From Citrus sinensis (lineage: Eukaryota > Streptophyta > Magnoliopsida > Sapindales > Rutaceae), in the NCBI RefSeq assembly GCF_022201045.2, contig NC_068558.1, positions 15,095,501 through 15,159,500 of the forward strand: a DNA stretch of 64,000 bases, read 5' to 3'. Shown here one piece after another: positions 1 to 11,079 of this stretch (positions are counted from its first letter, which is position 1; each line of letters begins with the position of its first letter). A program made the translations under genes and the position numbers. Below the pieces are notes generated by a model. It worked only from the letters and a program-made list of their open reading frames with translations. It ran no database searches and had not been told where the DNA came from.

Positions 1-116
1 CATTACTCATTATGAGGACCAAATATATCTATATAAAAAATGATAAAGAAACAATTATGTGTACACCCGACTAGGATTACAGTCGTAAATTAAGTATATA
101 AATCTAGTTGGGTTTA

Positions 117-1057
117 TGGTGTATTTACTTGTGTGATTGAAAATTTGAATTCAAAATAAGAATAATTGATATTGTTTACTTGTTAAAATAGAAATTAAAG
201 GGGAATGAGGATGAAACATATGAGGCCACTATAGTTTTGGGATTAAGGAACAAAAACTTAATTCCTATGAGGGGTTGGATTTAAGTTCCCATTCCTTTAA
301 CTCACCATTTTACTCCACCCAAATTTCATTATTTCACTTTTATCCCAAACTAAATTATTAATATATTATTGTTATTCTTATTATTGTTATTCTTATTCTT
401 ATCATTGTTGTCAATAATAATAATAATAATTGTTCTTATTAAATTAATATTAATAATAATGATAATATAACAATAATGACGATGACAAGAACAACAACAG
501 CATCAACAACAATAATAATAATAATAATCATGGTCGTTGTCATCATCAAAATGACTATTATTATTGTTAAAATTATTAATATTATCGTGGATATTATTAT
601 TATTTTCATTATTACTATCCTTAATATTAATAATAATATTATTATTTTCATTATTATTATTGTTAAAATCATCATCATCATCACCACCACCACCATCATC
701 ACCATCATCATCATCATCATCATCATCATATTGTTACTATTATTAGTATTTTCATTATCAACTATATTGATTATTATTATTTTCATTATTAATAACAATA
801 TTTTTTAAATAATAATATTCAAAATTATTATAATAAATAATAAAAATATGGAACTAATTAACTTAGGGCATTAATAACTTAAAACAATCAATTCCAATTC
901 TTAGATAAAGTAAACAAATCAATAGGAATACAATCCGTTCTAATTCCGATTTTTATAGCTCAAGTAAGCATCTTATTTTGATTTTCATTCTAACCTATTC
1001 TAATTTCTACTCATTTTGATTCCAGCTCATTTTGATTATCAGTTGGTAAATGCACCA
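117..1057. mobile_element. PIF/Harbinger-like MITE, copy 1
   Basis: The ends form an imperfect terminal inverted repeat: TGGTGTATTTAC on the left, and TGGTGCATTTAC when the right end is read in reverse. Both sides carry TTA (114-116 and 1058-1060), the 3-bp target duplication typical of PIF/Harbinger elements. There is no coding capacity; the interior is largely a trinucleotide microsatellite. The related flank at 36.69 kb lacks the insertion. Related elements lie at 7137-8055 and 32125-32888. Confidence 0.65.
360..800. repeat. AAT/ATC trinucleotide microsatellite
   Basis: A long stretch of imperfect AAT, ATT and ATC/ATG triplets lies inside the MITE. The purest part is an ATC/ACC run around 668-730. 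Long open frames made of Met, Ile, Asn or Ser only reflect the triplet repeat and are not genes. Confidence 0.9.
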
Positions 1058-1229
1058 TTATTGTCTTTTTTTTTTTGTTTTTTGTGTCTATGTCCAGATG
1101 GCCCCAGCAACAACATGCATTGTCATCGTGTTCATACATGATTGATTATATTGTATTATATATTGAAATACAAAAAACCAGAAAAAAATTATGGATCTTC
1201 CAAATCGCCTTATAGGTTCAATTGCACTT

Positions 1230-1460
1230 GAACAAATATAAAAGAGAATCGTCGTAACTATAGAAATCAAATTTCTCTTGCTGACACTTTCCAGCATCAA
1301 AGTTGCTAGTGTACCTCGAAATGTCATAGTTGAAGTTGTGATTCCTTTTAGCAATATCTGATGATAATATTGATGAGAACCCACAAACCTTCTTCTTAAG
1401 ATGAAGAGATCCTAACCCTATAACATCGCCCTTGTTTGGGTAATAAAATTGTGGGAACAC
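1230..1460 (-). pseudogene. Fragment shared with 36.84-36.98 kb; unknown small protein
   Basis: On the minus strand a fragment containing SSDIAKRNHNFNYDI followed by NFDAGK resembles the fragment at 36840-36990 (SSDIAKTNLNFNHDI, then NFDDGK). The 'F-x-x-D-x-x-x-Y-x-x-NFD-x-G' pattern recalls a family of small uncharacterised plant proteins, but this is from memory and weak. No start, splice context or full-length frame is visible in either copy, so both look like remnants carried along with the RLP flank duplication. Confidence 0.3.
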
Positions 1461-1480
1461 GATTAAGTGTTTCTTCGTAC

Positions 1481-2340
1481 CTCATAGCACTTTCTTCATT
1501 GTGAAACAGAGATATAAACAATTCACTAACAGATAATCCCAATAGGTTTCTTGCTAGGCCTCAATAAGCGACTGTTCAAGACAAAAAGAATATACGAGCA
1601 GATAGCTTGTTAGGAAGAAACCTATAAGCAGATATTCTCGAGGAGACATTTAAGTTGAACTAACGAAAAAAAAAGACTCAATTAAAATTGCCCCATTGAT
1701 TTCTCTGAAAAATAAAGAATCGAGTTTTATCCGTTAAGGGCTTTTCTAGAGTCTAAAGTAGGAAGATTCTGCCCTCTATTAAATCTTAGAAAATTTGAAC
1801 AAATCTAAGTTTCATATTCCTCTCTCTCAGATTTTTTTTCCATGTTATCCTTTTCCTTACTCTATTTACTTAAGAAGACTTTTTTCTTTTCCTCATTCAT
1901 CTTTACAAAAAAAAAAGACACCGTATTTATTTTTTAAGCAAACCCGTAAAATTGACTTAAGCATGTAAGGGTTGAGGAGAGCACCCTACTCGCGGCATTA
2001 TTTCTTGTCTTGACCTAATCCAACATACACAAATAAAGCCAACTCAGGATCCCTTTAATAAAAAACAATTAAAAAGTCATAATCAACAAAATATTTGCAC
2101 CCAATTAGGACAACCAAGTGACCAACAGAACATCTAACTAAGACAAAAGGTCAAACAAATCAGGTGTAAACCTTCTATCACCACTAATTCTTTCTAGCTA
2201 GACATAAAGCTTCTCAAGAGATAGAACCACACATTAGCAGACTATAGTTTATAGACAATACACACCTTTAAAGGTCTCATTAGAAAAGTTGTACCACTCC
2301 ATTAAAGATCAAGTGCTGTTGTACTCTCTAACATCTCTCA
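1481..2340. other. No gene recognised
   Basis: AT-rich sequence with poly-A and poly-T runs and no open frame above noise. It directly precedes the Ty3 gag debris and could be decayed leader or LTR of that element, but I see no LTR pair that shows this. Confidence 0.4.
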
Positions 2341-2344
2341 AAGA

Positions 2345-2900
2345 GCAACTAACAAACATGACAAGAGTAAATTCTGCGAATTTCATGACAACTATGGCCA
2401 GATCATGGTGCATTGTCGTGATCTAAAAAATAAGGTCAAAGATCTAGTAAGAAATTGTTATTCAAATGAGTATGTAAATATATTATTTCCATTGGCAGAT
2501 GAGCAAAAGTTGCCTGAAAAGGTGAGTAATGAAGATGTAACACGGGAAGAGCCAATGCTAGAGTTATTGTAAAAGGCCAACATTAGTATAGGACTCAAAT
2601 AGTGCTAAAAAAATTATGAAAGATATAGTATGAGCAGTCATGATGTTCGTTTCAATATACCATTGGAAAAAGGTGCAAAGACCAAACTATTTGCAATTAT
2701 AAGGTGGGAGTTATGTACCAATACAAAGATGTGGTGTTTATAAAAGGCAATGCTGTAAGCAAAGAATATAAAAGGATTTTGATAGACTCTGGCAGTTCAT
2801 TTGACATCGTTTTTAAAGCCACTTTAGACAAGATGGACCTAAAAATAAAGCCATAAGTAATTCATTGAATGGATTCGTTGTTAATGCTACTAGGGGTTGT
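2345..2900 (+). mobile_element. Ty3/gypsy gag-protease remnant
   Basis: Conceptual translation in broken frames gives KFCEFHDNYGQIMVHCRDLK, the degenerate gag region preceding the zinc knuckle in plant Ty3 elements. Further on comes a retropepsin-like 'LIDSGSSFDIVFKATLDKM' block around 2780-2835, with the Asp-Ser-Gly active-site triplet retained. Several stops and frameshifts make it non-functional. The matching reverse transcriptase is not downstream in this orientation; a related RT lies inverted at 5770-6560. Confidence 0.7.
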
Positions 2901-3198
2901 AGAACTACTTGTAATTATTGATTTAAAATCCTTTTGAAATAACCATGATGTTAGATTTTATTATAGTAGAGGAGAATAGTCCAAGATAATATTTGGATAA
3001 CCTCTTTTCAGGATCAATAAATTTGTTTTTTCCATCTATTATCTAACACTTAAATACTAAATAAATGAAATGGTAAAAGTTGTAAAAGGCAGCTAGAGGT
3101 TTGAAAGGGGTCACACAGCCAACCAATGAGTGGATTGGCTGCTACCTACTGAAATTGGAAACAAGTAAAAGAGAATATGAGGCCGCTGACATACATAC

Positions 3199-3475
3199 CA
3201 TAATCCTTGAACAGTTTGGGAAGGAATGGATTAACACGAACTGCAGCGTCATCATCCAAACTGAGAGGTCTGGCTTTTGCTTTCTTCAACATGATGGAAC
3301 TTTCTTTCAAGTCACCAAACAGAAGCCTGTAAGAATTGCCTTTTAAACCTTGCTGTCTCAGGAATTTCTCCAGCTTCTTGGGCCTCAGCCACAACCAGTT
3401 CAGCACCATCCATGCCCATGTTACCAATGTTACAATAACAATGGTGAACGCTGTGGATTTCAGAGTCAATTCCAT
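3199..3475 (-). pseudogene. Orphan exon 1 of a CYP72A cytochrome P450
   Basis: The minus-strand frame starts at an ATG (3475-3473) and encodes a hydrophobic N-terminal anchor followed by WVLRPKKLE-like and RQQGLKGNSYRLLFGDLKE motifs, the hallmark N-terminus of CYP72A P450s, up to 'FKDYG'. A good splice donor (GTATGT) follows immediately below 3199, where CYP72A exon 1 ends. No later exon (I-helix AGxDTT, heme-binding FxxGxRxCxG) is found in the flanking kilobases. It is an isolated first exon, probably carried by duplication or transposition. Confidence 0.8.
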
Positions 3476-4894
3476 TTCACGCTCAGAAATTTTTTAAGTG
3501 TTCTGAGAAATGGGAGAGTATATATCTTTGAGGTTGGAAGATTGGTTTAAAGTGACGGACAAAATCATTTTTGTCTGCATGTGTTTGATGGACCAGATAC
3601 TATCTCCAACAAGTGGTGTTAAAAGAGAATACGGGTCTAATATTTTATACAACTGTATTGTCATCTTTGTGTACTTGTCACTCAAGATTTTGTTCTAGAA
3701 CCATAGAGTGTATGGTTCGGTTAATTATATGTTCTAAAAATAAACTAAAATGTCATCAAAAATAAAATTATGCGTGTGGATATGTAAATAAGAATTTCAA
3801 GTAATGACATTTGTACTCTTAAAATTTATGAATTTATTATTAAACCGTGCATTGGTTAACCATTGTTCAATCGTAGGTAGATAAAAAGGTTTAACAGGGA
3901 CGTAGCTAGGATCGAAATTGAGTTGGGGCACATTTAAAATTGAACATGATCAGGGATACAACTATTTGTGTGATAAGTTCTCATTTGACGAGTAGTGTTG
4001 TGTCTTACAACTCTCAAATGGGTGATTATCGTACTCCATAAGGTGTGTAACTGCACGCACTTGATTAGTACTTCATTTAAAATATAATATAATTTAAAAT
4101 TTTTATATAGCAATAAATAACATGCAATTATAATATTCATTGATAGTAAATTTACTCATTACAATTGTCCTTGTTGAAGGCTCCTCGATGGGATTTAATG
4201 TGTGGAAGATAACATGAAACAATTTCATTATTAATATAATCAAAAGCAAATTTTTCAATGCATAAAATTAAGTTATCACTTAATTTATTCTTTAAATTAA
4301 TTTATTCTCTAAAGTCTTTTTATGATAGCAAATATGTTCATAAGAGTTAACATGAATACATGATAAAACTAGGAATTTTCTAGATAAAAGGTCAATTGGA
4401 ATAATTGAAAATTAAAATTAACTAGAGTTAGAATTTAGGGATCAATATTAAAAAACTAAATAATTGTAGGAAAGTGCCTTTGATTTATGGGAACTAGAAT
4501 GAAATCCACATACGGACGCATATGCACTGCTCTGATCGACTATTCCACTCCCACTGTATCAAATAAATAAATAAAGTACCCTTCATTCAAAGCACTAAAA
4601 AAAGACGAGAAACGCAAAAAGAGTAAAATGAATTTCTTTTGTTTATTTAGTTTTTTATTTATTTTAATAGCTACAGTCTTTCGTCTTGATTTAACTTTCA
4701 TAATATTTAAATAGTTAATTAAATTATTTAAAATTAGAAATTTAAACTAGGAGTAACATGAAATCTTTTAAAATTGTTTGGCACACTTTCATAATTTTTT
4801 ATTTTAGCTAGAGCACTTAAATAATAAATAAAATATTTTTTTAAATAATTATAAAAAAAATTCAAAAGCTTGCTGCGGCATGGGACCAAAAACA
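3476..4894. other. AT-rich spacer, nothing recognised
   Basis: No coding frame, RNA gene or clear terminal-repeat element was recognised. The left part directly precedes the P450 exon start on the minus strand and could have held its promoter. Confidence 0.4.
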
Positions 4895-5088
4895 AATCAA
4901 TAGAGAACAACGTACGTATTGTCATTATTAGAAGTAGCCTATCAGACTTGGAATCTTCATCAAGGGTTAGTGTGTAGAAGTAAGGTCAAAAGCAAACTCA
5001 AGTGCTACACACATATGTATTATTTTAATCAACAACATTTTTTTTCCTTAAAGATAAGAGTGATGGACAATACTCAAATTACTATTTT

Positions 5089-5306
5089 TTTTTTTTGTCT
5101 TAACCACGAGGTATCCTGGGGAGGGCCCCAACTGTGGGAGGCACTTTTAAGCCCGTACCACAACCCAGACTAGAAGTCCCCGCTCGAACCAGGAGGCACA
5201 GGTTCTCCCAATAAAGGCGACTTTCCTGCGACTCGAACTGGGGAGCAAACCTAGTCAAGTCACTTAAGGGGGACTCCATTGCTAGTGGAGCCAATACTTT
5301 GTTGGT
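5089..5306 (-). mobile_element. tRNA-derived SINE
   Basis: On the minus strand this is a compact SINE: an A-box-like TAGCAATGGAG near the head, a B-box-like AGTTCGAGTCG, a body ending CCTCGTGGTTAAGAC, and a poly-A tail (T-run at 5085-5096 on the plus strand). It is flanked by near-perfect duplications of TACTCAAATTACTATTTT at 5071-5088 and 5307-5324. The paralogous position near 26160 has a single copy of that target and no SINE, which is a clean empty site. Confidence 0.88.
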
Positions 5307-5769
5307 TACTCAAATTACTATTTTAACCTCATGCCTTTTTAGGATTTGAACTTTGATAGCCAATCAAATAAAATTGTTTGACAGTCATTTAGCCAAGTCC
5401 TTGCAAATAATTAACAACAATTTCTATATATGCATTTTGATAATATTCATTCTCATGCAACTTCAATTCTCACGCGGCAACTGAATTAAATAAATATTAA
5501 CACTCACACTAATCACTATGTCCTTATCAATTAAATAGATAAAGGACGAAGAAACCAAATGTAATGGATTATATATATACATATACATATATTTATATAT
5601 ATAAAAAGGTTTGATTCATGTAACATACTGATATTTTATAGAAACTAAGAAGAAAAGTAAGTGACCTATACTAGGAGCAAGTTGCTCCTTGGGCATCAAA
5701 GACTCTTCATTTACTATTTACTATATTGTTGGTTATTATGGAATCAATCAATGTAATCAATACAATAGC

Positions 5770-6560
5770 AAATAAAACATTACATTAGTCTTCTTAGGAT
5801 TTGCTTCTATCCCCATATGGCTTACTATGAACCCAAAAATTTGTCTGAGCTCACTCGGAACATACTTTTCCAAATTAAATTTCATCTGGTACTTCCTAAG
5901 TATGTTGAGGTCTCCTTTGAATCCTAAACTTGCTCATTGAGATCCCTTGGTTTAAGAACATGTCATCTATAAGCACCTCTATTGTACTTCCAATTAAGGG
6001 CATAAAGATCTTATACACTAGCCTCTGGTATGTTGCCCTAACGTTTTTCAACCTAAAAGGTGTCCCCTTATAGCAGTATAACCTTTAACTGGTGATGGAA
6101 AAAAGTCTCCTTTTTCATCTAGTTTAAACAATGGGATATTATCTAGTTTAATAGCTAAAACGATGACCATGAACTGGATAAATCGATTGCTACAAAAGTT
6201 GTTTCAAGAAGGGTTTTTTTTTTTTTTTTTTTTTTGGTAAACCTGAAAAAGCATCCATGAAACTAAGGATTCCATATCTTATTGTTGAATCAACCAACTA
6301 ATTTATCTTTGGCAATGGAAAGCTGTCTTTGGGGTATGCCTTGTTAAGATCTATAAATTCTATGCACATTATCCACTTGCCATTCGCCTTCTTTACCAAG
6401 ACCATATTAGAAATCCAATCTGAGTATTTCACCTCCCTAATGAAACCAGCTTACATAAGCTTGTCTACCTTCATATTGGTGGCATACTTCTTTTAATTAA
6501 AGCATCTCATTTTCTACTTTACTGGCCTAGAGTCATACTCGTGGATAATCTATGAAAACC
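5770..6560 (-). mobile_element. Ty3/gypsy reverse transcriptase remnant
   Basis: The minus strand encodes, with many breaks, KYSDWISNMVLVKKANGKW, then a DLNKA-like block, then an FMDAF-like block and further on a degenerate 'IDDM' in place of the catalytic YVDD. These are RT fingers and palm motifs of a plant Ty3 element. A 22-nt T run (6214-6235) interrupts it. The same RT occurs on the plus strand at 22785-23334 and 25573-25690. Confidence 0.8.
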
Positions 6561-7136
6561 CACCTCAGGGTCGATATCTAGTATGTCTTTATACGACCAA
6601 GCAAATACATTAGAATATCTTTGCAAGAATTTCATCAACCTTATCCTTAAGTCATCCCCAAACTTAAACCCTATTTAAATATTTTTTTCAAGTCATCTAA
6701 CTTTACCTTTGCTATTTAGAGGGTTTTAATAGGTTCTTATTTGTTCTTTTTGGAATCTCCTCGAGCATTAAGGGATATTATCTGTATTGTTATATATATT
6801 TTCATTAATTGTATTTATATTTAATATTTTATTTGTATTTATTATAAAATATATTATTATAATCAAAGGGTATAATAGTAAAAAGTGGTATGGATGATCA
6901 TTTCTAAAACTAAATGAGTTTATATGACAATTTAAACAAACCTTAGAAGTGTGGATAGTCTTTTTCCTACTTTTTTAACAGCTTTATTCTTTAACATTAT
7001 GGTGTCACAATGGCCTAAGCTACGGTCCATTAGCGCTAATTGTACATCACTATGTCTCAATCGTTAGATTTCATGAACGGTTATGATTAATTAGATTTTT
7101 GTCATCGGTAATTAAAAAGTATCCAATAGATTTTAA
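6561..7136. repeat. Ty3 debris and direct copy of 26.94-27.30 kb
   Basis: 6561-6780 appears to be further decayed Ty3 pol. From about 6790 to 7136 the sequence matches 26935-27296 in the same orientation (for example CATTTCTAAAACTAAATGAG and TAGATTTCATGAA). The match resumes at 8056, after a MITE. The left edge of the match lies near the inversion breakpoint. Confidence 0.65.
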
Positions 7137-8055
7137 TGCTGCATTTACTAAACTGGAATGGGAATGGACATTGGAATGGGGAGGAATGAAAATAAGGAAT
7201 GGGAATCAAAATAAGTTGTTTACTTGAACTGTAGAAATCGAAATCGAAATGAGTTGTATTGCCATTAATGTGTTTACTTTGTCTTGGAATCGGAATCGGA
7301 ATCAGAATCGGAATCAGAATGTGTTAGATTGTGACAAATTACTAAAAAGTACTTAATGAATTATTGTCATAATTATTATTAACTAATATATTAATTAATT
7401 GTAAAAAATTTTAATTAATTAATTATAATAATATACTAATTAATTATAATAATAATAATTATTATTATTATTATAAAAATATATTAACTAATAATATTAA
7501 TATTAATTACTTTATTATAATAATATATAAATTATTGTGATTATTTATTCAAAAAATATAATTATTAATGACTATTGTTAATAATATATTAATTAGTAGT
7601 AATAATTATATTATTTAATTAATTAATTAATAAAAATATATGAATTAATTAGAATAAATATATTAATAATTATTATATTAGTATATTAATTAATTAATTA
7701 ATTATAATAACAATAATAATATATTAATTCTTGTGGTTATTTATTCAAAAATAATAATTATTAATAATTTTTGTTAATAATATGTTAATATTTTAATTAA
7801 TAGTAATAATTATATTAATTAATTAATAATAATATATGAATTAATTATAATATTATTATTATTAATTATTAATATTAATTATAATAGTATATTAGTTAAT
7901 TATAAAAATAATATATTAGTTATTGTAATTATTTATTCAAAAACTATAATTATAATAATTATTGTTAATAATATATTAATATATTAATTAAGTAAACACT
8001 GTCAATGATTCCAATTCCGGATTCCGATTCCCTAATCCAACAAGTAAACACAACA
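7137..8055. mobile_element. PIF/Harbinger-like MITE, copy 2
   Basis: Termini are TGCTGCATTTAC and, reversed, TGTTGTGTTTAC. TAA is duplicated at 7134-7136 and 8056-8058. At the paralogous position near 27293 the sequence reads straight through GATTTTAAATGTTTAC with one TAA, so the insertion boundary is defined by an empty site. The interior is AT-rich with a GGAATC-type hexamer repeat near 7280-7320 and has no coding capacity. Confidence 0.8.
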
Positions 8056-8209
8056 TAAATGTTTACAAGCTAATGGCTAACATTCATCCACATAATTTCT
8101 TTGAAAACACATTCTCTCTCTACAAAATTCACACATCCTCTCACTTATAGTTGTTTTATCTCTCTCTTAAAATATTAATAATTTGGGATTTCTTAGTTAA
8201 CTCCAGGGG

Positions 8210-8520
8210 TTTTCTCCTACATATTTGGGGTTAGCGTAGTACTCCGGGTTATTTCTTGTAAAACTTGGAGTTTCATACATTGAAACTTGGGGTTTCTTCA
8301 TTAACCCCAATGTTTTCTTTTATTTTTTGGGTACATATTCGGGGTTTGCATACTCTGAGTTATTTCTTATAAAAATTGGAGATTTGTACATTGAAGCTTG
8401 GGATTTCTTCGTTAACTTTGGTGTTTTTCTCGTACATATTCGGGGTTTGTGTACTTCGAATTTTTTCTTGTAAGACTTTAGAGATTTGTACATTGAAACT
8501 AGAGTCTGAAATTTATTGTG
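8210..8520. repeat. Degenerate ~100-115-bp tandem repeat
   Basis: Three imperfect copies start near 8219, 8333 and 8433. Each has ACATATT-GGGGTTTG, a GGGTTATTTCTT block, CTTGGAGATTTGTACATTGAA and GGGGTTTCTTCGTTAAC-like blocks. A further related copy sits at about 15985-16110, on the other side of the copia insertion. The copia element therefore landed inside this array. Confidence 0.65.
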
Positions 8521-8525
8521 GGAAC

Positions 8526-9107
8526 TATCAAAATATTTGGCTGTAGCATCTAGAAACTACATCTACAAATGTTGAAGTAGCAAATGTTGAAGGGTTAGGT
8601 GCTGCCAAGGAAGAAGAAAAAAAAAGAAGAGTTGAAGCTGCCAAATTTAAACAAAGAAAAAAAAAGAAGAAAAATGGAATTTGGCAGCAGCGTTTTTTGA
8701 AGAAGGAAAGAGAAGAATGAAGAAAAATCAAAGGTGGTTAAAAAAATAAAATAGTATTTTAATAGCTAATTTTTGTTTATAAAAGGGGAGCTCTCCATTT
8801 CGTTTTTGGCATTCCATTTTGTGAGAGAAAAAGCAGAGAGCTTGTGTGATTTTAAGGGCTTAAAATTATAAAATTCTTATGAGTTTAGTGAGAGAGAGAT
8901 TGGGTGTATTGGGGTTCTAGCTAGTTAGTTAAAATAATATAATACTTGTAATCCTCATTTTACTAGTGAAATATTTTCATTCTGTCTTCGCCCGTGGACG
9001 TAGGTTAAAACCCAAACCACGTAATTTCTGTTGTCCTCTTTGTGTTCTTTATTTTCTTCCAATTTGATTTTAACTGTGGCCCTGCTTCACCCATCAAATT
9101 CCTAACA
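8526..9107 (+). repeat. copia 5' LTR
   Basis: It ends ...CCTAACA directly before the tRNA-iMet-type primer-binding site. It matches the 3' LTR from GCATCTAGA (8546) onward. The first two bases are TA where TG is expected, probably a mutation. A promoter-like TATAAAA-GGGAGCTC stretch sits near 8777-8793. Confidence 0.75.
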
Positions 9108-9108
9108 T

Positions 9109-9120
9109 TGGTATCAGAGC
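9109..9120 (+). other. Primer-binding site (tRNA-iMet)
   Basis: TGGTATCAGAGC is complementary to the 3' end of plant initiator tRNA-Met. It follows the 5' LTR by one base, which fixes the LTR boundary and the element's strand. Confidence 0.9.
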
Positions 9121-9262
9121 TATTGTTTGTATTTTTTGGAGTTGGGGGCATTGTTCACTTACAAGTACTATTCACGTATACGATATTGTTCACGTATACA
9201 GTTACTGTTCACGTGAAATGGTGTGAGCCGATCCTAGCAAAGTTAGTTCGTGGTGAAAAGCG

Positions 9263-10092
9263 ATGGCAGCAAAATACAAAATTGAGAAGTTCAATAGAAA
9301 TAATTTTTCGTTGTGGAAAATGAAGATGAAAGTTGTATTGAGGAAAAATAATTGCTTGGTAGTAATTGGAGAAAAGCCAACGGAAATAACTGATGACAAG
9401 TGGAATGAGATAGACGGCAACGCTATTGTTGATCCACCTTAGCGCTTGCGGATAGAGTATTATCCAGTGTAGCAGAGAAAAAGACAGCAAAGAAAATATA
9501 TGATACTCTCACAAAATTGTACGAGGCCAAGTTAGTGCACAACAAGATCTTCTTAAAGAGAAGACTTTATACTCTTCGAATGACAGAATCTACATCAATG
9601 ATTGATCATATCAACACCTTAAAAACTTTAGAGTTTCACAAATCATAACGTTGGTCATAAAATAGAAGAAAATGAACGTACGGAGCTTCTACTTTCAAAG
9701 TTTATCAAATTCATATGCTCAACTCATCATCAATTTAACAAACAATAACCCAGCGAATAGTCCAGTTTTCGATGATGTTGTAGCCTCTGTGTTAAATAAG
9801 GAGAGCAGGCAGAAAAATAAAGAAGACAGATAATGCAAGTTCGTAACAAGCAGAAGCACTATCGATGATGAGAGGGAGATCAACAGAATGTGGCCCCAGT
9901 GGAAGTCACAATCATGGTAAATCAAAACAAAAAAGTAAGACGAATGTCAAATGTTGCAATTATGGAAATAAAGGGCATGTCAAAAAGGAGTGTTGGAACA
10001 ACCAGAAAATAAGAGAGGGTAAAGATCCTGAGTCATCAAACTCAGGAGTGTGTAGCAAGTACCTCAGATGGTGGCGAAATTTTCTACAGTGA
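9263..10092 (+). pseudogene. copia gag, broken
   Basis: Starts ATGGCAGCAAAATAC and encodes the usual copia gag opening (KFNRNNFSLWKMKMK), then a KIYDTLTKLYEA-like helical region and a CCHC zinc knuckle at 9952-9993 (CCNYGNKGHVKKEC). Frameshifts near 9440 and 9640 and a stop near 9832 break the frame. In a live element it would package RNA in virus-like particles; this copy cannot. Confidence 0.8.
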
Positions 10093-10109
10093 GGCAACAA
10101 ATGTTTCAG

Positions 10110-11079
10110 AAGGCAGAAAATGGCTATCTGACATCTGGCTTATAAACTCAGGAACTACCTAGCACATGGCCTCTAAGAGAGAATGGTTCTACACATATGA
10201 ACTTATCTTATGAGGATCTGTATACATGTGTAATGATCATGCTTTGGAAATTGTTGGTATTGGTACTATCAAAATAAAAATGTTTGATGGTATGATTCGC
10301 ACAATTGAAGAGATACAACATGTCAAAGGCTTGAAGAAAAATATATTATCTACGGGACAAATAAATAGTCATGGGTGCAAAACTCATGTGGAAAATTAAG
10401 TTCATGAAGATTGTTAAAGGCGCACTTATATTGATGAAAGTAGAAAAGACTAGTGCTAAGATATTCATGCTTAAAGGAGAAACACTACAGGAAACTGATG
10501 TGTGTGTTGCGTCAAATGGAGAAGAGTCAACGACGATGTGACATCTCAAACTTAACCACATGTCGGAACAAGGTTTGAAGATTCTCTTTGAGCAACAATT
10601 ACTTCTAGGGCTCAAATCGGTAAACTTACCGTTTTGCGAGCATTGTGTTACAAGTAAGCAGCATAGATTGAAGTTCAATAGATTTGTTGCCAGAAGTAAA
10701 TGCATTATAGACTCAATTTATTCTACTGTTTGGGAATAACCAGACATATCAATAGGATGTTCAAAGTACATGGTGACTTTCATTAATGATTATTCCAGGA
10801 GATATTGGGTGTATTCAACTAAGAAAAAGTCAAATGTGTTTCAAGTGTTTAAGGAATACAAAGCGCGGGTAGAACTTGAATCTGGAAAAAGGATTAAGTG
10901 CTTGAGGATACACAATGGTGGAGAGTATACAAATCGCGAGTTTCTTTCTTTCTGTAAGTAAGAATGTATTCAGAGACAGTTAACGGTGACATACACTCCT
11001 CAATAAAATTGAGTGGTAGAATAAATGAACAGGACTTGTGCAGAAATGATAAGAGCTATGTTGAAGACTGCTAGTTTAT
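10110..11079 (+). pseudogene. copia protease and integrase N-half, broken
   Basis: The protease block reads WLSDIWLINSGTT, with Asn replacing the catalytic Asp of the D-S-G motif. The integrase zinc-binding region keeps the two His (LNHMSEQG region, ~10545) and the two Cys (FCEHC, ~10632). In the core, FINDYSR is kept but the second catalytic Asp is His (RIHNGGEY, ~10905). The frame then stops at an insertion (11080). Confidence 0.75.

Larger units (their letters stand above)
1..1480 (+). repeat. Copy of RLP 3'-flank, split by a MITE
   Basis: Positions 1-116 and 1061-1400 line up in the same order with 36580-36690 and 36735-37000, the downstream flank of RLP-C. A shared stretch reads AATCTAGTTGGGTTTAT, followed further on by CAGATGGCCCC-like and CCAGAAAA-like blocks. 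The two parts are separated here by a MITE (117-1057) that is absent at 36.69 kb. This suggests that another RLP gene lies just left of the window. Alignment was by eye. Confidence 0.6.
4895..6560 (-). repeat. Inverted paralogous segment (copy 1)
   Basis: Read in reverse, this segment matches 22785-26340 of copy 2, once the solo LTR at 23335-25567 is removed from copy 2 and the SINE from this copy. Matching blocks include the Ty3 RT, the stretch around 5650-5790 versus 25690-25850, and the stretch around 4905-5010 versus 26220-26330. The downstream block 6790-7136 matches 26935-27296 in direct orientation. So this part, but not its right neighbour, is inverted relative to copy 2. Confidence 0.75.

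Noticed and set aside
439..808. Three overlapping open frames of almost only Met/Ile/Asn/Ser/Pro
   Set aside because: They are the six-frame image of an AAT/ATC microsatellite inside a MITE.
3101..3550. Plus-strand frames over the P450 exon
   Set aside because: They are antisense to the recognisable CYP72A exon and have no similarity of their own.
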